Origin: Papiliotrema nemorosa
Taxonomy: Eukaryota; Basidiomycota; Tremellomycetes; Tremellales; Rhynchogastremaceae
Assembly: GCA_032158125.1 (NCBI GenBank)
Contig: JASKOT010000018.1
Span: 62,001 to 126,000 of the forward strand
Direction of reading: 5' to 3'
DNA: 64,000 nucleotides
Positions 34,459 to 45,810 of this stretch are shown piece by piece; positions within the stretch are counted from its first letter, which is position 1, and the number at the start of each line of letters is the position of its first letter. The translations under genes were made by a program, and so were the position numbers. The notes below the pieces were generated by a model. The model made no database searches. It saw only the letters and a program-made list of their open reading frames with translations, and was not told the DNA's origin.

Positions 34459-36508
34459 CTAACCCCTCCACCATCGTTTCTTCTTCCCTCCAGACTGCGC
34501 GCCCACTTGCAGTCCCAAAGACTGAGCTTCCGCTTCGTCCCTCGACTCGCGATACCCAATGACTACCCGTCCCTTTTGGCTCGTAACGTGGACTTTACTC
34601 TGTTCACCTCGAGTATGACTCGCGTAACCCCCTGCAATCTGGTCGAACAGTTCTGATTGTTCGCGGAACGATTCTGGTATGCGCTCGATTTGCGAAGTCG
34701 CCCGGTGCTCGGGAGGACGAGTGTTGGTCATGTTGCGCCGGACCGCTAGCGGGACTGCAAAAGTCGTGTAGAATGTATTGTATGGCTTGTTGATGGGTAA
34801 GAGCTGAGGACGAAGTATGCCTAGAAAAATGGGTGGGCGAGCTGCGCTATTGACGTGAATTGGCCCGTGAAAGTCGTCCGGCCTATCGATGAGACCAGAC
34901 TCAAAAGACAGACTTACAGCAAGACCAACACATCCCCAGTCTTGGTATCGATCCGCAGGTCAAGTTGACGATTCGGAGCAATCTCGATCTAGGGTCAGCA
35001 TGGCCCAGCCGACACAACTCACGATATCAACCTTGATTCCTCCCATCCGACTGGTCACCTCGACTCGAGCCCTCTTTCTCCCCTTGTCATTGCCCCAGTC
35101 TTGCATCCCACTGTCAATCACCCCCAGACCAATCTCTATCCCTCCATTCTCGCTTTGAAACTTCCCGTCCGGAGGCACTACCCAATCTTTAGCCATCCTC
35201 GCCAGTCCATCTATTGGTGCGCCAATGGTTTGGTTGTATTTTTGCTTTTGACCAGAACTGAGGGAGGACAGGGCGATATTGGCGACATTGCTGACTTGGT
35301 GAGGTATATTGATCAGGGAATTCCGCAAGCAAGGGTCGAGGAAATGGGTCGACCAGATAGGCGTCCGCTCAGTCGCTCGCAGCTGAACTTCTTTTTCAGC
35401 TTCCGGTCGGACTCGCCGGGACGAATCGTCTGTCGATGGGGCGGAAGAGCCAGCTTGCGAAGTGATGGGAGGGTAGCTTGGCGCGCCGGGAACAGGACCT
35501 GGTCCGATGGTGGAAGAAGACAAGGCAGTCTGCACGGGTGGGCGAGTGACCTCATTTGCTTGCGCGCTGTTGCTAGGTCCAGCTAGAGCCGCAGGTTGGG
35601 AAGGTCCCGCTCCGTCGCTGGAGAGAAACCTGTTAGGTTGGGTGCGACGAGGAGGGAGATTCGGCGGTGGAGCACCAAGCTGAGCATAGGCATTCTGGAT
35701 AGAAGGCTCAGTCAGACCAGCCGGGATGTGAGGCTTATAATCGGGTCTAAAGTTCAGCTACGCCCAGTGTGACGCCGAGGTGGGTTACGCACTCCCATGC
35801 TGGTAGTTCCTGCGGGTCAGTGGTTTGACCTCGAATGACAGTTTCAATCGCCGGTGCATTCATGCCAAGGGTTGAGGAAGGTGCACTCACTGGAGCAGGC
35901 ACATTTGTTGGAGGAAGAGGTAAATCCCTTCGTCGACCCGAAACGACCGGTCCAGGGTCAGTGTCATAGCCCGCCGCTTCGAAATCGTCCATGTCAAGCC
36001 CACCAGAATATAGACTACCCGAGCGCTGCCTTCCTTTACCTGTCGTCTGGCCTCTTCGAGCCCCAGCCGAGGGTGACAATGGGGGCGATGGGGTGAGAAG
36101 CGATTGTTGATGCAATTGCGCGGGTTTGTGGAACGGCGATTGAGGAGGAGTGAGCGAATGACCCGCGCCTACCCCGGCAAAGCCTCCCACCGGGGGTTCC
36201 TCTAGATTCGCATGCGTTCTAGGAGGGGAATGGGGATTATCGCCGGGCTTGAGATGGGAAGATAAAGTCGATGGGGATGTCCCATGAGTATCGGTCGATC
36301 CCGGTGCAGAAGTGTTTGTGCTGGGATGAGATTGCCATGAGGTCGCAGAAGAGGCAGGAGCGGCCAGAGAAGTCTGATAGGCGGCCTCTAGAGCCTCTCG
36401 ATCGAATGCTAAAGGCTGGTAGTCTGCCAATGACAGCGACAAGGGTCGAGCAGAAGGTGATCTGTGGGGCAGCGATTGTTGGAGATGATACGTCGACGGA
36501 TACGCCAT
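34459..36508 (-). CDS. Unknown protein, disordered N-terminus and beta-rich C-terminus (DUF7330-like)
   Basis: Four exons (35793-36508, 35023-35746, 34918-34988, 34459-34882) give 644 residues. The first 380 or so are Pro/Ser/Thr-rich, with SPTP-like phosphorylation sites. The C-terminal third has short strands that look like a beta-solenoid: NGGIEIGLGV, RARVEVTSRMGGIKVDI, LDLRIDTKTGDVLVLLPDDF, GPIHV, QSKVHVTSQKGRVVIGY. The LP-FxGPI pattern followed by alternating strands recalls the fungal DUF7330 family, but this is pattern memory and not a search result. No membrane segment or signal peptide is present. The first ATG of the open frame, 36508, was taken as the start. Confidence 0.65.
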
Positions 36509-37462
36509 GTTGTTGAGAGGCAGTCTTTGAGGCCCTCGACGGGTCAAATCATGTCCTAGATGGCTGTTCAGATCGCACTTTCTTTGGCAAGGTAAGATGA
36601 GAACAGCATGGACGGAATGGGCTGCATGGCAAGTGGGAGGGAATGACTCTTTGGAATGGAATCAGCGACCATCTCCCAGACGTCATGAGACGTACCTTGA
36701 ACACTTATCGGACATCGCCGAAAGGGTGGAGGCAGGGGGGGGGGAGTGTGGGGTCTCCACGTCAAGAACAGGTGGAACTGTCAAAAGTTGGGCGAAAGCA
36801 GCGTTGCGGGCCTGTTCGTAGCACCGCTGATTACAATGACCATCGAGGAATGCTCCAGAGCAGCCGGGTCAGCTCATACGTGGAAACGAAAAAGTTGTCG
36901 CTGCCCGGATAGTGGGCCGGAAATTATGGAATGAAGTGGTTCATCTATCCGGGGGGAAGGACAGTCCAGTCGCCATGGTCTGAGCGTCCACCAAAAGTTC
37001 CACGGGACGACTATCGCATCGATGCACGAAGATATAGTGTCCATGGTGAGCATTTCAGAAGGGAGATCACTCCAGGAGTGTGCGTCTAGGTCGATCCGAG
37101 TGACGGTATGAAGAGACAAAAGGTGACACTGTGACTCCCCCCCCTTGACCCCTTTGATCGAAGGGTGTGTGTCAGGATCAATTCACAATCCGACCAACCA
37201 CCCCGACTCCTCATGGATTTTTGGACACCTCGTCATCTCCTTAGATACCATATACCTGTTCTCATCCCTACTCACCTGTGATCATCCTTCTCACCTTCAC
37301 AGCTTGTCAACCACTCCTGTCATGGAGGTAGTTTTTTCTCGCCGGGTGAGTCGCGCACAGACCCAACGCTGATCTCCCTCCAGACTGGGCAACGCCATCC
37401 CCTGTGAGGTCGGCTCCCTACCTGCTCCACCATACCTCGTCGCTTGTCACGTCGTATCGAAT
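36509..37462. promoter_or_regulatory. Divergent intergenic region
   Basis: About 950 bp separate two divergent starts. A run of ten G occurs near 36736-36745 and a C run near 37138-37143. A short upstream ATG at 37322 precedes a GT-AG pair, which would give an upstream reading frame or a 5' UTR intron for the long downstream gene. Confidence 0.4.
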
Positions 37463-40400
37463 ATGTCTACGCACTATAACGGAAACCCTCCTTCTACCCA
37501 CCTCATGGCAGACAAGACGGATCGCCCTGCCCGAGGTATCGGCCATCGTATAGCCTCCGACCCCGACAGTACTCAGCCTCGCCCGACTGTCCCTAGCTCG
37601 AGCCATTCCGCAGGAGTTTCCACCCTTCCCTCATGGCCCAATCAGCGGTATCAGCAAGATCGAACGCAACTGGATCGAACGCAACTGGGAGTAGCGCATG
37701 ATTGGGTTCGAGACGCTACACCGCATATGCCACCGCCCCGTCCCCACCCTCGAGCCGTCTCTCAAAATCTCACTCCATCTACCACCCCGCCTCCTGTCAT
37801 GACTCGTTCTCGAACACTAGATGGAAGGCCTTTAATACACAACGATTCCTACCGCCAACTTCCCCTGACCATTCCCCCTCTACAACACCCCCTCCAAGTC
37901 GAGACGGGACACAATTACAACGCCTACCGTGAAGCCTCTCTTTCGGCCTCGATACAGTCTGCGCAAAGTGTGGACCGATTCAAAACCGAAGATGGCTCAG
38001 GAAGGGGTAACAGATCCAACAAGTCGAAGAGGAACGGTCCGCCCAAGGCAAAGCTTGGTGGTCCAGGCGGAAAAACATTCGACGAGATGCTGGCTGCTGG
38101 GCAAGTCAAGGAGCGAAAGGTATCTCCCGCACCTTCTGCGACTCCCACCTCGGAAGGATCGGTCGCTCCGCCAAAGACTGCCGAAGAGAAGGAGATCTTG
38201 GTGAACATACCCAGCGCTGGTGCAGCTGGGGTCGACATTCTCACCCAGATGCCACATTCATCGAGCAGACGTGACACACTTGATTCACTTCAGGTGACCC
38301 AAGCGTCATCCGATGCAGTTGGTCAAGAGGACGCCGGAGCTCCCCCTCTGTCTAAATCCTACAAAGGCAAGGAAATTGTGGTTTCGGTGCCAAAATCGGT
38401 CAGTTCGCTGCATCGATGCTTGCTGATCTCTCAGTCAACCCTTGTGTCCGATCGTATCGAAGCAAAGCCTCGTCGGGATTCAGTCGATGGACCGATGTGG
38501 TCACACGATTCATTCGGTACCAACAACTTCGAAACCGCTCCATCGACAAGGCCTCAGAACTCTGCCAACATCCGTGCCCAGTCTAATTCTCACCAGAAAT
38601 TTTCTTCCGGCGGACCCAGCGCCCATGATGGAGGGAAGGTCATCGAGACGCCGCTAAAGTCTACCACAGCTTCAGCTTCGACCAGTATGAGCACACCGAA
38701 TTTGGCTGGCCTCGCGAGTCTCCCTCCAAGACCCAATGTCGCATCTCAAATTTCAGAAAACACCCCTCGAAAACAGCTCCGTATCCGCGGGAGCGCGGAA
38801 AGTCCTCAAAAAGAGCTTGCGTCTCCCTCGATGACCACAGAAGCCGGAGCAGGTCAAGTTGTCGGCAAAAGGACAATCTCTGCGGCTGGAATCGGCAGCA
38901 ATCCCTTCTTGCGGAAATCTCTGGGAGGCCTTTTCAGGGACAAGGACGCCCAGCCGTCAAGAAGGCCTCGATCGTCTCAGGACTCCGGCAACGATATCCA
39001 GACCGACCCGAAAGAGCCACAGGAGGCAAGTGATGAGAAAAATGAAAACCGTGTGAGCCCCGTCTCGAGCCTGAGAAAGGCTACCTCCTCTCTTCTCAAC
39101 GGAGTCATTGTGGACACAAGTGCACCCGAGTTTGAGGATGTGCCATTGGTCACACCGGAAGGCCCATACATCGCCAAAGGAGATAATCAAAGCGGGCTGG
39201 ATGACGCGACTGTCCGGATCAATCCGGTGACTATCACCCCCGGCAGATCGAGAAAGCTAGCCTCGCTGTTGCAGGACAGTGTCAGCAGCGCCGACACAGT
39301 CTCTGAAGAGGCTCTCGGTCAAGCCACTGATGCACCGGCTCTTGTCGAAGCGCTCTTCGAATTGGTTGAGGGCATTCCTGAACGGCACGAGACTCCTCAA
39401 AATCGTGCGGAGACGATCGAAGATGGAAATCAATCACTACCGGATCACATTGCATCGAGCGCCCTCTCGATGCGGACCGCATCCACATCTTCCGCAGACT
39501 CGATCTCACCTTCAAAAGAAGTGCGGGTCAAAATTGACACGTCTCTTGCCAAAGATGGGAATTTGGCCCTTTCGCCTCGACCAGTCGATTCGCCAACATT
39601 GCAGCCAACGCGAGTCCGAATGGCATCGACATCGGTCAGACATGGTACACTGCGCCCATCCGCGCCTTCCTTCGTGCCAGCAGAGCCTCAATTCGCCAGT
39701 CTCACTGCTCCTATGCCTGTGCTTGGTGCTGCATCAATCAGAAGCGTGTCATTCCCCGTCGTAACGGCTTCGGCAAGTCCGTTAGGCGACAGGCGATCGT
39801 CCCTTGATTCCGACGAGCTCCAGGTCCAGAAACGGGTCAAGCTGCGCCCATCGGCAGCGACGTTTGTACCTCGCCCTAGTACCCTGTCACGAAGACCGGC
39901 ACCGTTTGTGTCTACGGTGTCCTCCGGCCCGAGAATCGTCTCAGATTCCTTTACCTTTGAACCGCAGCTACCGTTTCGGACGAACACTGCTGCTTTCGCT
40001 CCCCCGTTGTTCGAGCATCCTCAAAACAGTGAGAGGCATGCCGCCTTGTCGCATCTCTACCCTTCCAATGCTCTCGGGTACGGTGGGCCCTTCGCATTAC
40101 AACCTTTCAAACCTGACCCAGTGACCACACGATCCCGTGCAGATGTCATGGCTGGTCCGCAAATTCACCGAAGTCAAGCGTCCCCGAGACTTGCTTCTGC
40201 CGGCTGGGGCAGGTCGGACGATCAACATGTGGAGGATCAGCCGAACGCGGCTGATGACCAAGGAGAGGCTGAAGAACGACCTCCCTTTCACGAACGGCCA
40301 AATCCATTGCGAAAGGCCCAGAATTCTCATCGGTCGATAGAGACGCCTCGACTTGGGTCGCCTCAATTGTCGCCGGAACAGGTGACCATCCACCCATCGC

Positions 40401-42895
40401 TCCCGCTTCTTATACCGCCTGTTCTATCTCCCGACATCCTGAGATCCCCTGAGAATCCCCTACGGGGCTATGAAGCATGTTTTGCGGTCTCGAGCGAGGT
40501 ACACGCTGCTATCGATCAACTCGCGGACGATCAAGATGATGGGTCGAGACCTGTCGTAGCTTCTCCTGGTGAGATGAGCACTCCTTCAAAGCATCAAAAC
40601 GGCAGTATTACCGACACGTACACCACAGCGGACGGAAGTCCACTTCTCCCTCGACGGCTCACGCCTCTCCCTTCACCGAGTCGCGCACCAGGTCTAGCGC
40701 TGCCTGCTTTACTGAGGCCAGAGCTTCCTTCAGTAGCGGAATCACCTGTAATGGACTCGAACAGTATAACCGCCGATCTTGCCTTTTCACAACCCGAAAT
40801 CAGAATTGATGTGGCATCGGACGACAGACGATTTAGAGAATGGACGTACCCCAACGGGGAACGAGGTCGAAGGCCCTCCATCTCCAGGCGACATACCATG
40901 CCGACGGATGATCCTGAAATCGTACACCGACCTGTTGGGATTGCATCGACCTTTTCGGATAGAGTGCAAGATTTGCGACACCTTCTCGGCCGCAACTCGC
41001 TTGACGAAGGACCGGACGGTGAAGGAAACGTGGATCATGCAATTGCGCGACGGGGCGCCTCTACTCAGTCATCGGTCGAGTTTCCGCTGCGAGAGGAGAA
41101 GAAGACCCTGGCAGTGGTTAACGATACTCCGCAAAGATTACTCGGTTCCTCTTCTGATCCAGCTCATCAAGAGCCATCGATTGACATCGCCGAAAAGATG
41201 GACCAGGTGCTTCATGCCTTGTCGCGACTAGAGACCTCGGTCTCGGTGGAGAAGCCAGAGGAGGGGCTCGCTTCGAAGACGGCCAGGATTTTGGGAAACA
41301 TCCAAGATGAGTTCGGGAAGATCATGTCGGACATCTCTGCATCACGAGAGGGTATGTCTCCCTCATCTACTTGGCTGACCTTCAGAAACTCAAGCTGCCA
41401 TGGAAAACACCGAATCACTAGATATACCAGAGAGGATAGCCGAGATTCTCGAGCGTCAAACTATCTTGATCTCCTCGATCCATCAGAAAGGTGACGATCA
41501 TGGCGAAACAGTTCAGAGTACCAAGCAGATGTTCGAAACGATACTCACTGGCCAGCATGCCGTGCTGGACAAGATTGCGGAGTCCCTCTCAGACCGGCAG
41601 GAAGCCAGTGCGCTGGCAAAAGTCCTGGATCAAGTCAAGTCCACTCAAAACGAGATGGCAGGTGCATTATCCGAGCTTCGAGTGGCTCAGGGCGAGATAG
41701 AGACACTGCGAAGCAGATTGGACGCGTCGAACGGCGATATCATTCGACTTGAAGCGGAAAGAGAGTCAAAAATTGAACATCTGTCACATGTCATGGCCGG
41801 AATGAGCGGTCTACGGGAAAGGGTTGAAGGCGCGGATAACAGGCTCGAGACCTCTCGGTCAAAAGAGCAGGACCTGCAAAACGACATTGAGACTCTCATG
41901 TCGGCTCGTATGGCGGCAGAGGCGGAACGAGATGCCCTCGCTGAAGCGCTTCGGGCAGGTATGGAGGAAACGGAGAGGCTGAGTCAAGAGAAGGAATCAT
42001 TGCACAAGCAGGTCAGTTGCGCCTCCCCATTGGGGCTGACTTGCAGATTTCGGAAGAAAGGGAGAAGCACAATGCTGCGAACGCCCAGGCCATCAGCCTC
42101 TCTGGAATCAGCGCGGCGGCCAGTGCGTTCCATGAAGAGATTCTGAGCCGCATGGCTCGCCTCGACGAGGGGATGCATGAGACTATGGGCTCGCGAGTCA
42201 AAGAATACGAAGCGGTTCTGGATGGGAAGAGCGTGATGCAGATTGAGCTCGATCGACTGAGGGAGCAGGTGAGAAGCGCACTGTTTTCGGCGCTGATTTT
42301 GCAGCTCGAGCAGGCGACGGCGACTATTGCGGCTATGAAGCTGGACCATCAATCGCATCAATCCAAGTATGAGCTCCGATTGGCTGAAACAGGGCGAAAT
42401 CTCGAACACGAGACTGAAGCAAAACAGAAAGTCGATCATAAAGTAGAAAGCCTGGAGAAACAGCTCGAGCAGGCGCGAGCCGATCGCGAGACCGCATTGT
42501 TAGTGGCAAGTGAACGTGCATCTTGGGTTAGGATGATGGACGTGAGTCAGGAGCTAGACTGCAGCTCATCCTAGGTACGACATCAAGCACTGTCCCAAGA
42601 AAATGTCTATTGGCGACAATTCGCTTTGGAGTCTGATCGACGAAAGTACAATGCGTACGTGGCGTCGAATCCTTTCCAGTCAACTACAGCACATTCACCA
42701 CCTGATGCTCAACTGAAGACGCCCGGCGCAGATGCGATGCACGACGCCGGTTCTGGAGAAACCCCAACGCGACCAGGTGTCGTGGGTCGGTCTTTGATCA
42801 ATGATGGCGCTGAGGACGTGATCAATGGGAATGGAGGCGGACATGTTAAACCTGTGAGCTCGGATGATGAGGGTACGTGGTGGAATGTCGCGTAG
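37463..42895 (+). CDS. Large unknown protein, disordered N-terminus and C-terminal coiled coil
   Basis: Exons 37463-41351, 41386-42011, 42047-42268, 42305-42541 and 42575-42895 give 1,764 residues. A further in-frame 36-nt intron is likely at about 38398-38433 (GTCAGT donor, CTCAG acceptor), which would remove 12. Roughly the first 1,200 residues are Ser/Pro-rich and disordered, with recurring blocks such as VRMASTSVRHGTLRPSAPSF and VKLRPSAATFVPR. A motif GGKTFDEMLAAGQVKERK stands out in the N-terminal part. From about 1,290 to 1,680 it is coiled coil (EIETLRSRLDASNGDIIRLE). The end is acidic. A 15-bp tandem duplication at 37658-37687 encodes DRTQL twice. I do not recognise it. The layout suits a cytoskeletal, polarity or spindle-pole scaffold, which is a guess. 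Confidence 0.6.
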
Positions 42896-43836
42896 GGAGA
42901 GCGCGGGGATCAGTGCTTGTGAATTGTCTTGGAAATTATCGAACAGATTGTGCTTTGTGACGAGAATGGTCAAGTGCAACGATTAATGATGATGCATGAG
43001 ATTCTATCGTGATCGGGGGTCATCCACTTGGCGTCTGATTCAAGTCGGTCGTCCGTGTATGTGTGAACGTGTACAGTGAGACCCTGTGTACTGTCTCGCG
43101 ACAACATGGGCACGATTGCTTTCCGCGTGTGCGTCAGGGCGCGGTTCGAATGCACCGCTGATGAGTTCATCATGTACATACAAGCTCGATCTAGCCTGGT
43201 AAAATATGTGTCGCAATGAATGATCCTGATCTTCATCTACCGGATTTCTGAATACAGCTCTGCAATCATCTCTGAGTTTAGGTGCAGGAGCAGTCTCCGT
43301 TTCTTGGGTAGCCTCAAAGTCTGCGTGTGTCTAGCAACACGCTGGCTGCCGATGCTAGACCTACAGCCGGTACCAACCATGAATGTTCAGCAGGTCGCCG
43401 CTACTTCTACTTTGATTCGTTTCAAATGCTAAACCCCGCCGCTGATCTGGAGCAGTCTTATATGCGGAACAGTATGTGCAGCATGTACTGTACTCGTACT
43501 GTACGGTGTTGTTCGTGATTGCACGCCTTAGACGACTCGGTGTCGGAGTTTGACATGAAACTTTTACAACACCTTTGAGCCGAGACCCCTAAAACTCACA
43601 TGTATGGATCGCGTTTGGAGTGTTGACATCTCCGGTCTACAGAGAGTATGTACAGTATCTCCCTTCTGTTTAGCTGTTTGGACAGTCGTCAGTCCTCCCT
43701 TGACCATGGTTCAGACTCAGGAGTCAGCATATATAAGCTGGTCATACGACAATAGGCCTAGAGACTGTAGAGTACAGTACTACTCACTTGGAGATTGCCC
43801 GGCCAGATTGGAGCTGCAACACACCAGTCATACGCA
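42896..43836. other. Intergenic 0.9 kb with GTACTGTAC motifs
   Basis: No gene was found. GTACTGTAC occurs at 43485-43493 and 43496-43504 and its reverse complement at 43772-43780, with a near copy at 43649-43657. The region contains the promoter of the first orphan gene. Confidence 0.4.
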
Positions 43837-44601
43837 ATGAGCAATCCTACGCCCTCCGACATGGACGTTTCGCCGCTTACCGCGATCCCACCACGTATCG
43901 TCCTCTTATTCACAGAAGCAAGGGACGGTCGTGACAGTCTGGCGAAAGGTGCCGAGTCGAGCGTAGCAGAGCACAACTACGCCTTGAACCCTACCCAAGA
44001 GGAAGATGATGCGCCTGTCGAGTTTTTCCACCAACAAGAGGAAAGTGTGGGAGTGGCCACGGAGATATCGTCTCAGCCGACAGCCCATCAGACCGTCACT
44101 TCTTCCGCTCAACCATGTTTCTTCCCTGTCAATCCTTCAATGCAAGGCTTTGCCACAGCACGAGGTTTGGGATGGGGACAGTTTCGATGGGAGTTTTGCT
44201 GTATGTCCGGGTCCTATACCTCTCAGGATGATTCAAAGGTTGAGTCAGCCGGGTCAATTTCCGTGCCGGAGTGGGAGTTCAACAGCCCTCACGCACGGGT
44301 TCTACAGGGCATCGAAGGCGACGGACTGATTGTTCAGCATTGGTTCAGTGAGAATCAAGTCGACTTGGAAGACGTGTCAAAGTGGATACCGCTCAACAAG
44401 AAGGGCAGTGCTGCCACTTTCACCGATGAGCATGAGAAGACTTTCGAAGGGACTGCTCGAGTATTTTATCGAATCAAGGTGGCTGACGATTTGACGCCTC
44501 TACAAAGCGCTCCTAGCTGTGCAGCTGCGGACTCGCTTCTACCCAAAACGACTGATTCGGAACGTTCGAAGACGAGTGTCTTCAAGTCTCTGACAAAGTG
44601 A
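43837..44601 (+). CDS. Orphan protein A
   Basis: An intronless frame of 254 residues starts at the ATG at 43837 (MSNPTPSDMD). The first 100 residues are acidic and low in complexity. The rest looks folded, with aromatic segments (ARGLGWGQFRWEFCCMSG, GSISVPEWEFNSPHARVL, VQHWFSENQVDLEDVSKW, TARVFYRIKVADDLTPL). I know no family. Codon use is in keeping with neighbouring genes. The motif VPEWE and the general order of blocks recur in orphan protein B, 400 bp downstream. Confidence 0.5.
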   Translation: MSNPTPSDMDVSPLTAIPPRIVLLFTEARDGRDSLAKGAESSVAEHNYALNPTQEEDDAPVEFFHQQEESVGVATEISSQPTAHQTVTSSAQPCFFPVNPSMQGFATARGLGWGQFRWEFCCMSGSYTSQDDSKVESAGSISVPEWEFNSPHARVLQGIEGDGLIVQHWFSENQVDLEDVSKWIPLNKKGSAATFTDEHEKTFEGTARVFYRIKVADDLTPLQSAPSCAAADSLLPKTTDSERSKTSVFKSLTK

Positions 44602-45002
44602 GATGGGGAGGAGATTGATCCTGTGGCGACTCACACCGTACTCGTGCACAGTGGTACATATACTCGTAGTGTAATGCACAATGAGAAGAACGTCAAAGAA
44701 GGATACCCTTTCATCCAAGGGGTAAATGATCCTGCAAGCTCTTACGATCGAACTGTTTCGAACTGGAGCGCTTTCTCATCGGTGTGCAGAGCGCAAATAT
44801 CAAACGATGGGATATGTAATACTGTAAGTCGCTTGGCGAGTTCTGATACGGTTCTTTCGACGTTCTAATGTGTCATTTGGGTCCTCCAAAACTCTTCTGG
44901 GCCGTTTTGCGAGCTTATCGCCATCCGCCTTCTCGAGACCGACGCCAGATATATAGTTGTTGATTCCTCGAGTGGATATCAAATGTTGTACAGTTTAGAT
45001 CA
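44602..45002. other. Intergenic, between the two orphan genes
   Basis: No coding sequence was found. TGTACAGT lies just before the second orphan gene, near 44988, a partial copy of the motif upstream of the first. Confidence 0.35.
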
Positions 45003-45623
45003 ATGTCTTCACTCGAGCTGTACAACAATCGAACGGTCTCAGAAGATCTCTGTGACGCCTCCAGGCTTTACCTGTCTACTGGCAATGTCGATGTCGAACC
45101 TTGCGATGCTACCGACGCACCGGCGATTCAAGCTTTCCAGAGCTACCTCCGTTTCTCAATCCCAGACCCCTCTCGTATGCCGGAATCCTGGGTCAGACAT
45201 GCGTTCTTGTCTGCACCCAGAATTGGACATAGAATAATCAGGGATGCGGGAATACACACAAATCCCTCCTATCATTGGGAGACTTTGTGGTTGTTTGGCG
45301 TTGACCCGCCTACTGATCGGTCAGATATCACTCTACCTGTCGAAAAGATATTGTCGGGGACTATCATTGTGCCAGAATGGGAAGAGACGACACCTTGGCA
45401 GGAGTTGTCTGAGAAGACGGGGGACTTTTCAGGACTCAATCTTACCGAAAAGATCGTTGACGAGGGGACAGCATCCAAGTGGCGAGCTGTCAGTCATGCG
45501 AGGGCTGTTCATGTAGACGAGATGACCGCAGTGGAAACTCATGGATGGGCGGGCGTACTGGTTCGTCTGCCAGACATCTGCCAGATCAGTGGTCGAAAGT
45601 ATGATGCCTTTGACAGGCCTTGA
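45003..45623 (+). CDS. Orphan protein B
   Basis: An intronless frame of 206 residues starts MSSLELYNNRTVSEDLCDAS. The C-terminal half reads YHWETLWLFGVDPPTD, SGTIIVPEWEETTPWQEL, TASKWRAVSHARAV and HGWAGVLVRLPDICQI. Compared with orphan A, the order aromatic segment, G-I/S-I/V-VPEWE, W-rich loop, A-V-R-I/L strand is the same, at low identity. That suggests an old tandem duplication. No membrane segment, signal peptide or catalytic motif is visible. The function is unknown. Confidence 0.5.
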   Translation: MSSLELYNNRTVSEDLCDASRLYLSTGNVDVEPCDATDAPAIQAFQSYLRFSIPDPSRMPESWVRHAFLSAPRIGHRIIRDAGIHTNPSYHWETLWLFGVDPPTDRSDITLPVEKILSGTIIVPEWEETTPWQELSEKTGDFSGLNLTEKIVDEGTASKWRAVSHARAVHVDEMTAVETHGWAGVLVRLPDICQISGRKYDAFDRP

Positions 45624-45810
45624 CTCGCGATTGAAGTGTACGTTGGTAAGTGCGAGGAGGAGGGCATTGAAGTGCTAGGCGAGGCGTCAAGCTGTGCTGC
45701 AGATCTATTGTATGTATGATATCGTTGATAACGGGATTGGTCAAAGCATACAATGATGATTGAGTACCACTCCACTCGTGATGCCCAAAGCTGGGGAAAG
45801 GGTATTCCTG

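Noticed and set aside
37322..37420. A short upstream exon for the large coiled-coil gene
   Set aside because: Splicing at the nearby GT-AG pair gives a stop within a few codons, so it is at best an upstream reading frame or a 5' UTR intron.
43081..43170. A GGTTCGAA segment resembling a tRNA T-loop
   Set aside because: No matching acceptor stem, A box or anticodon arm could be found around it.
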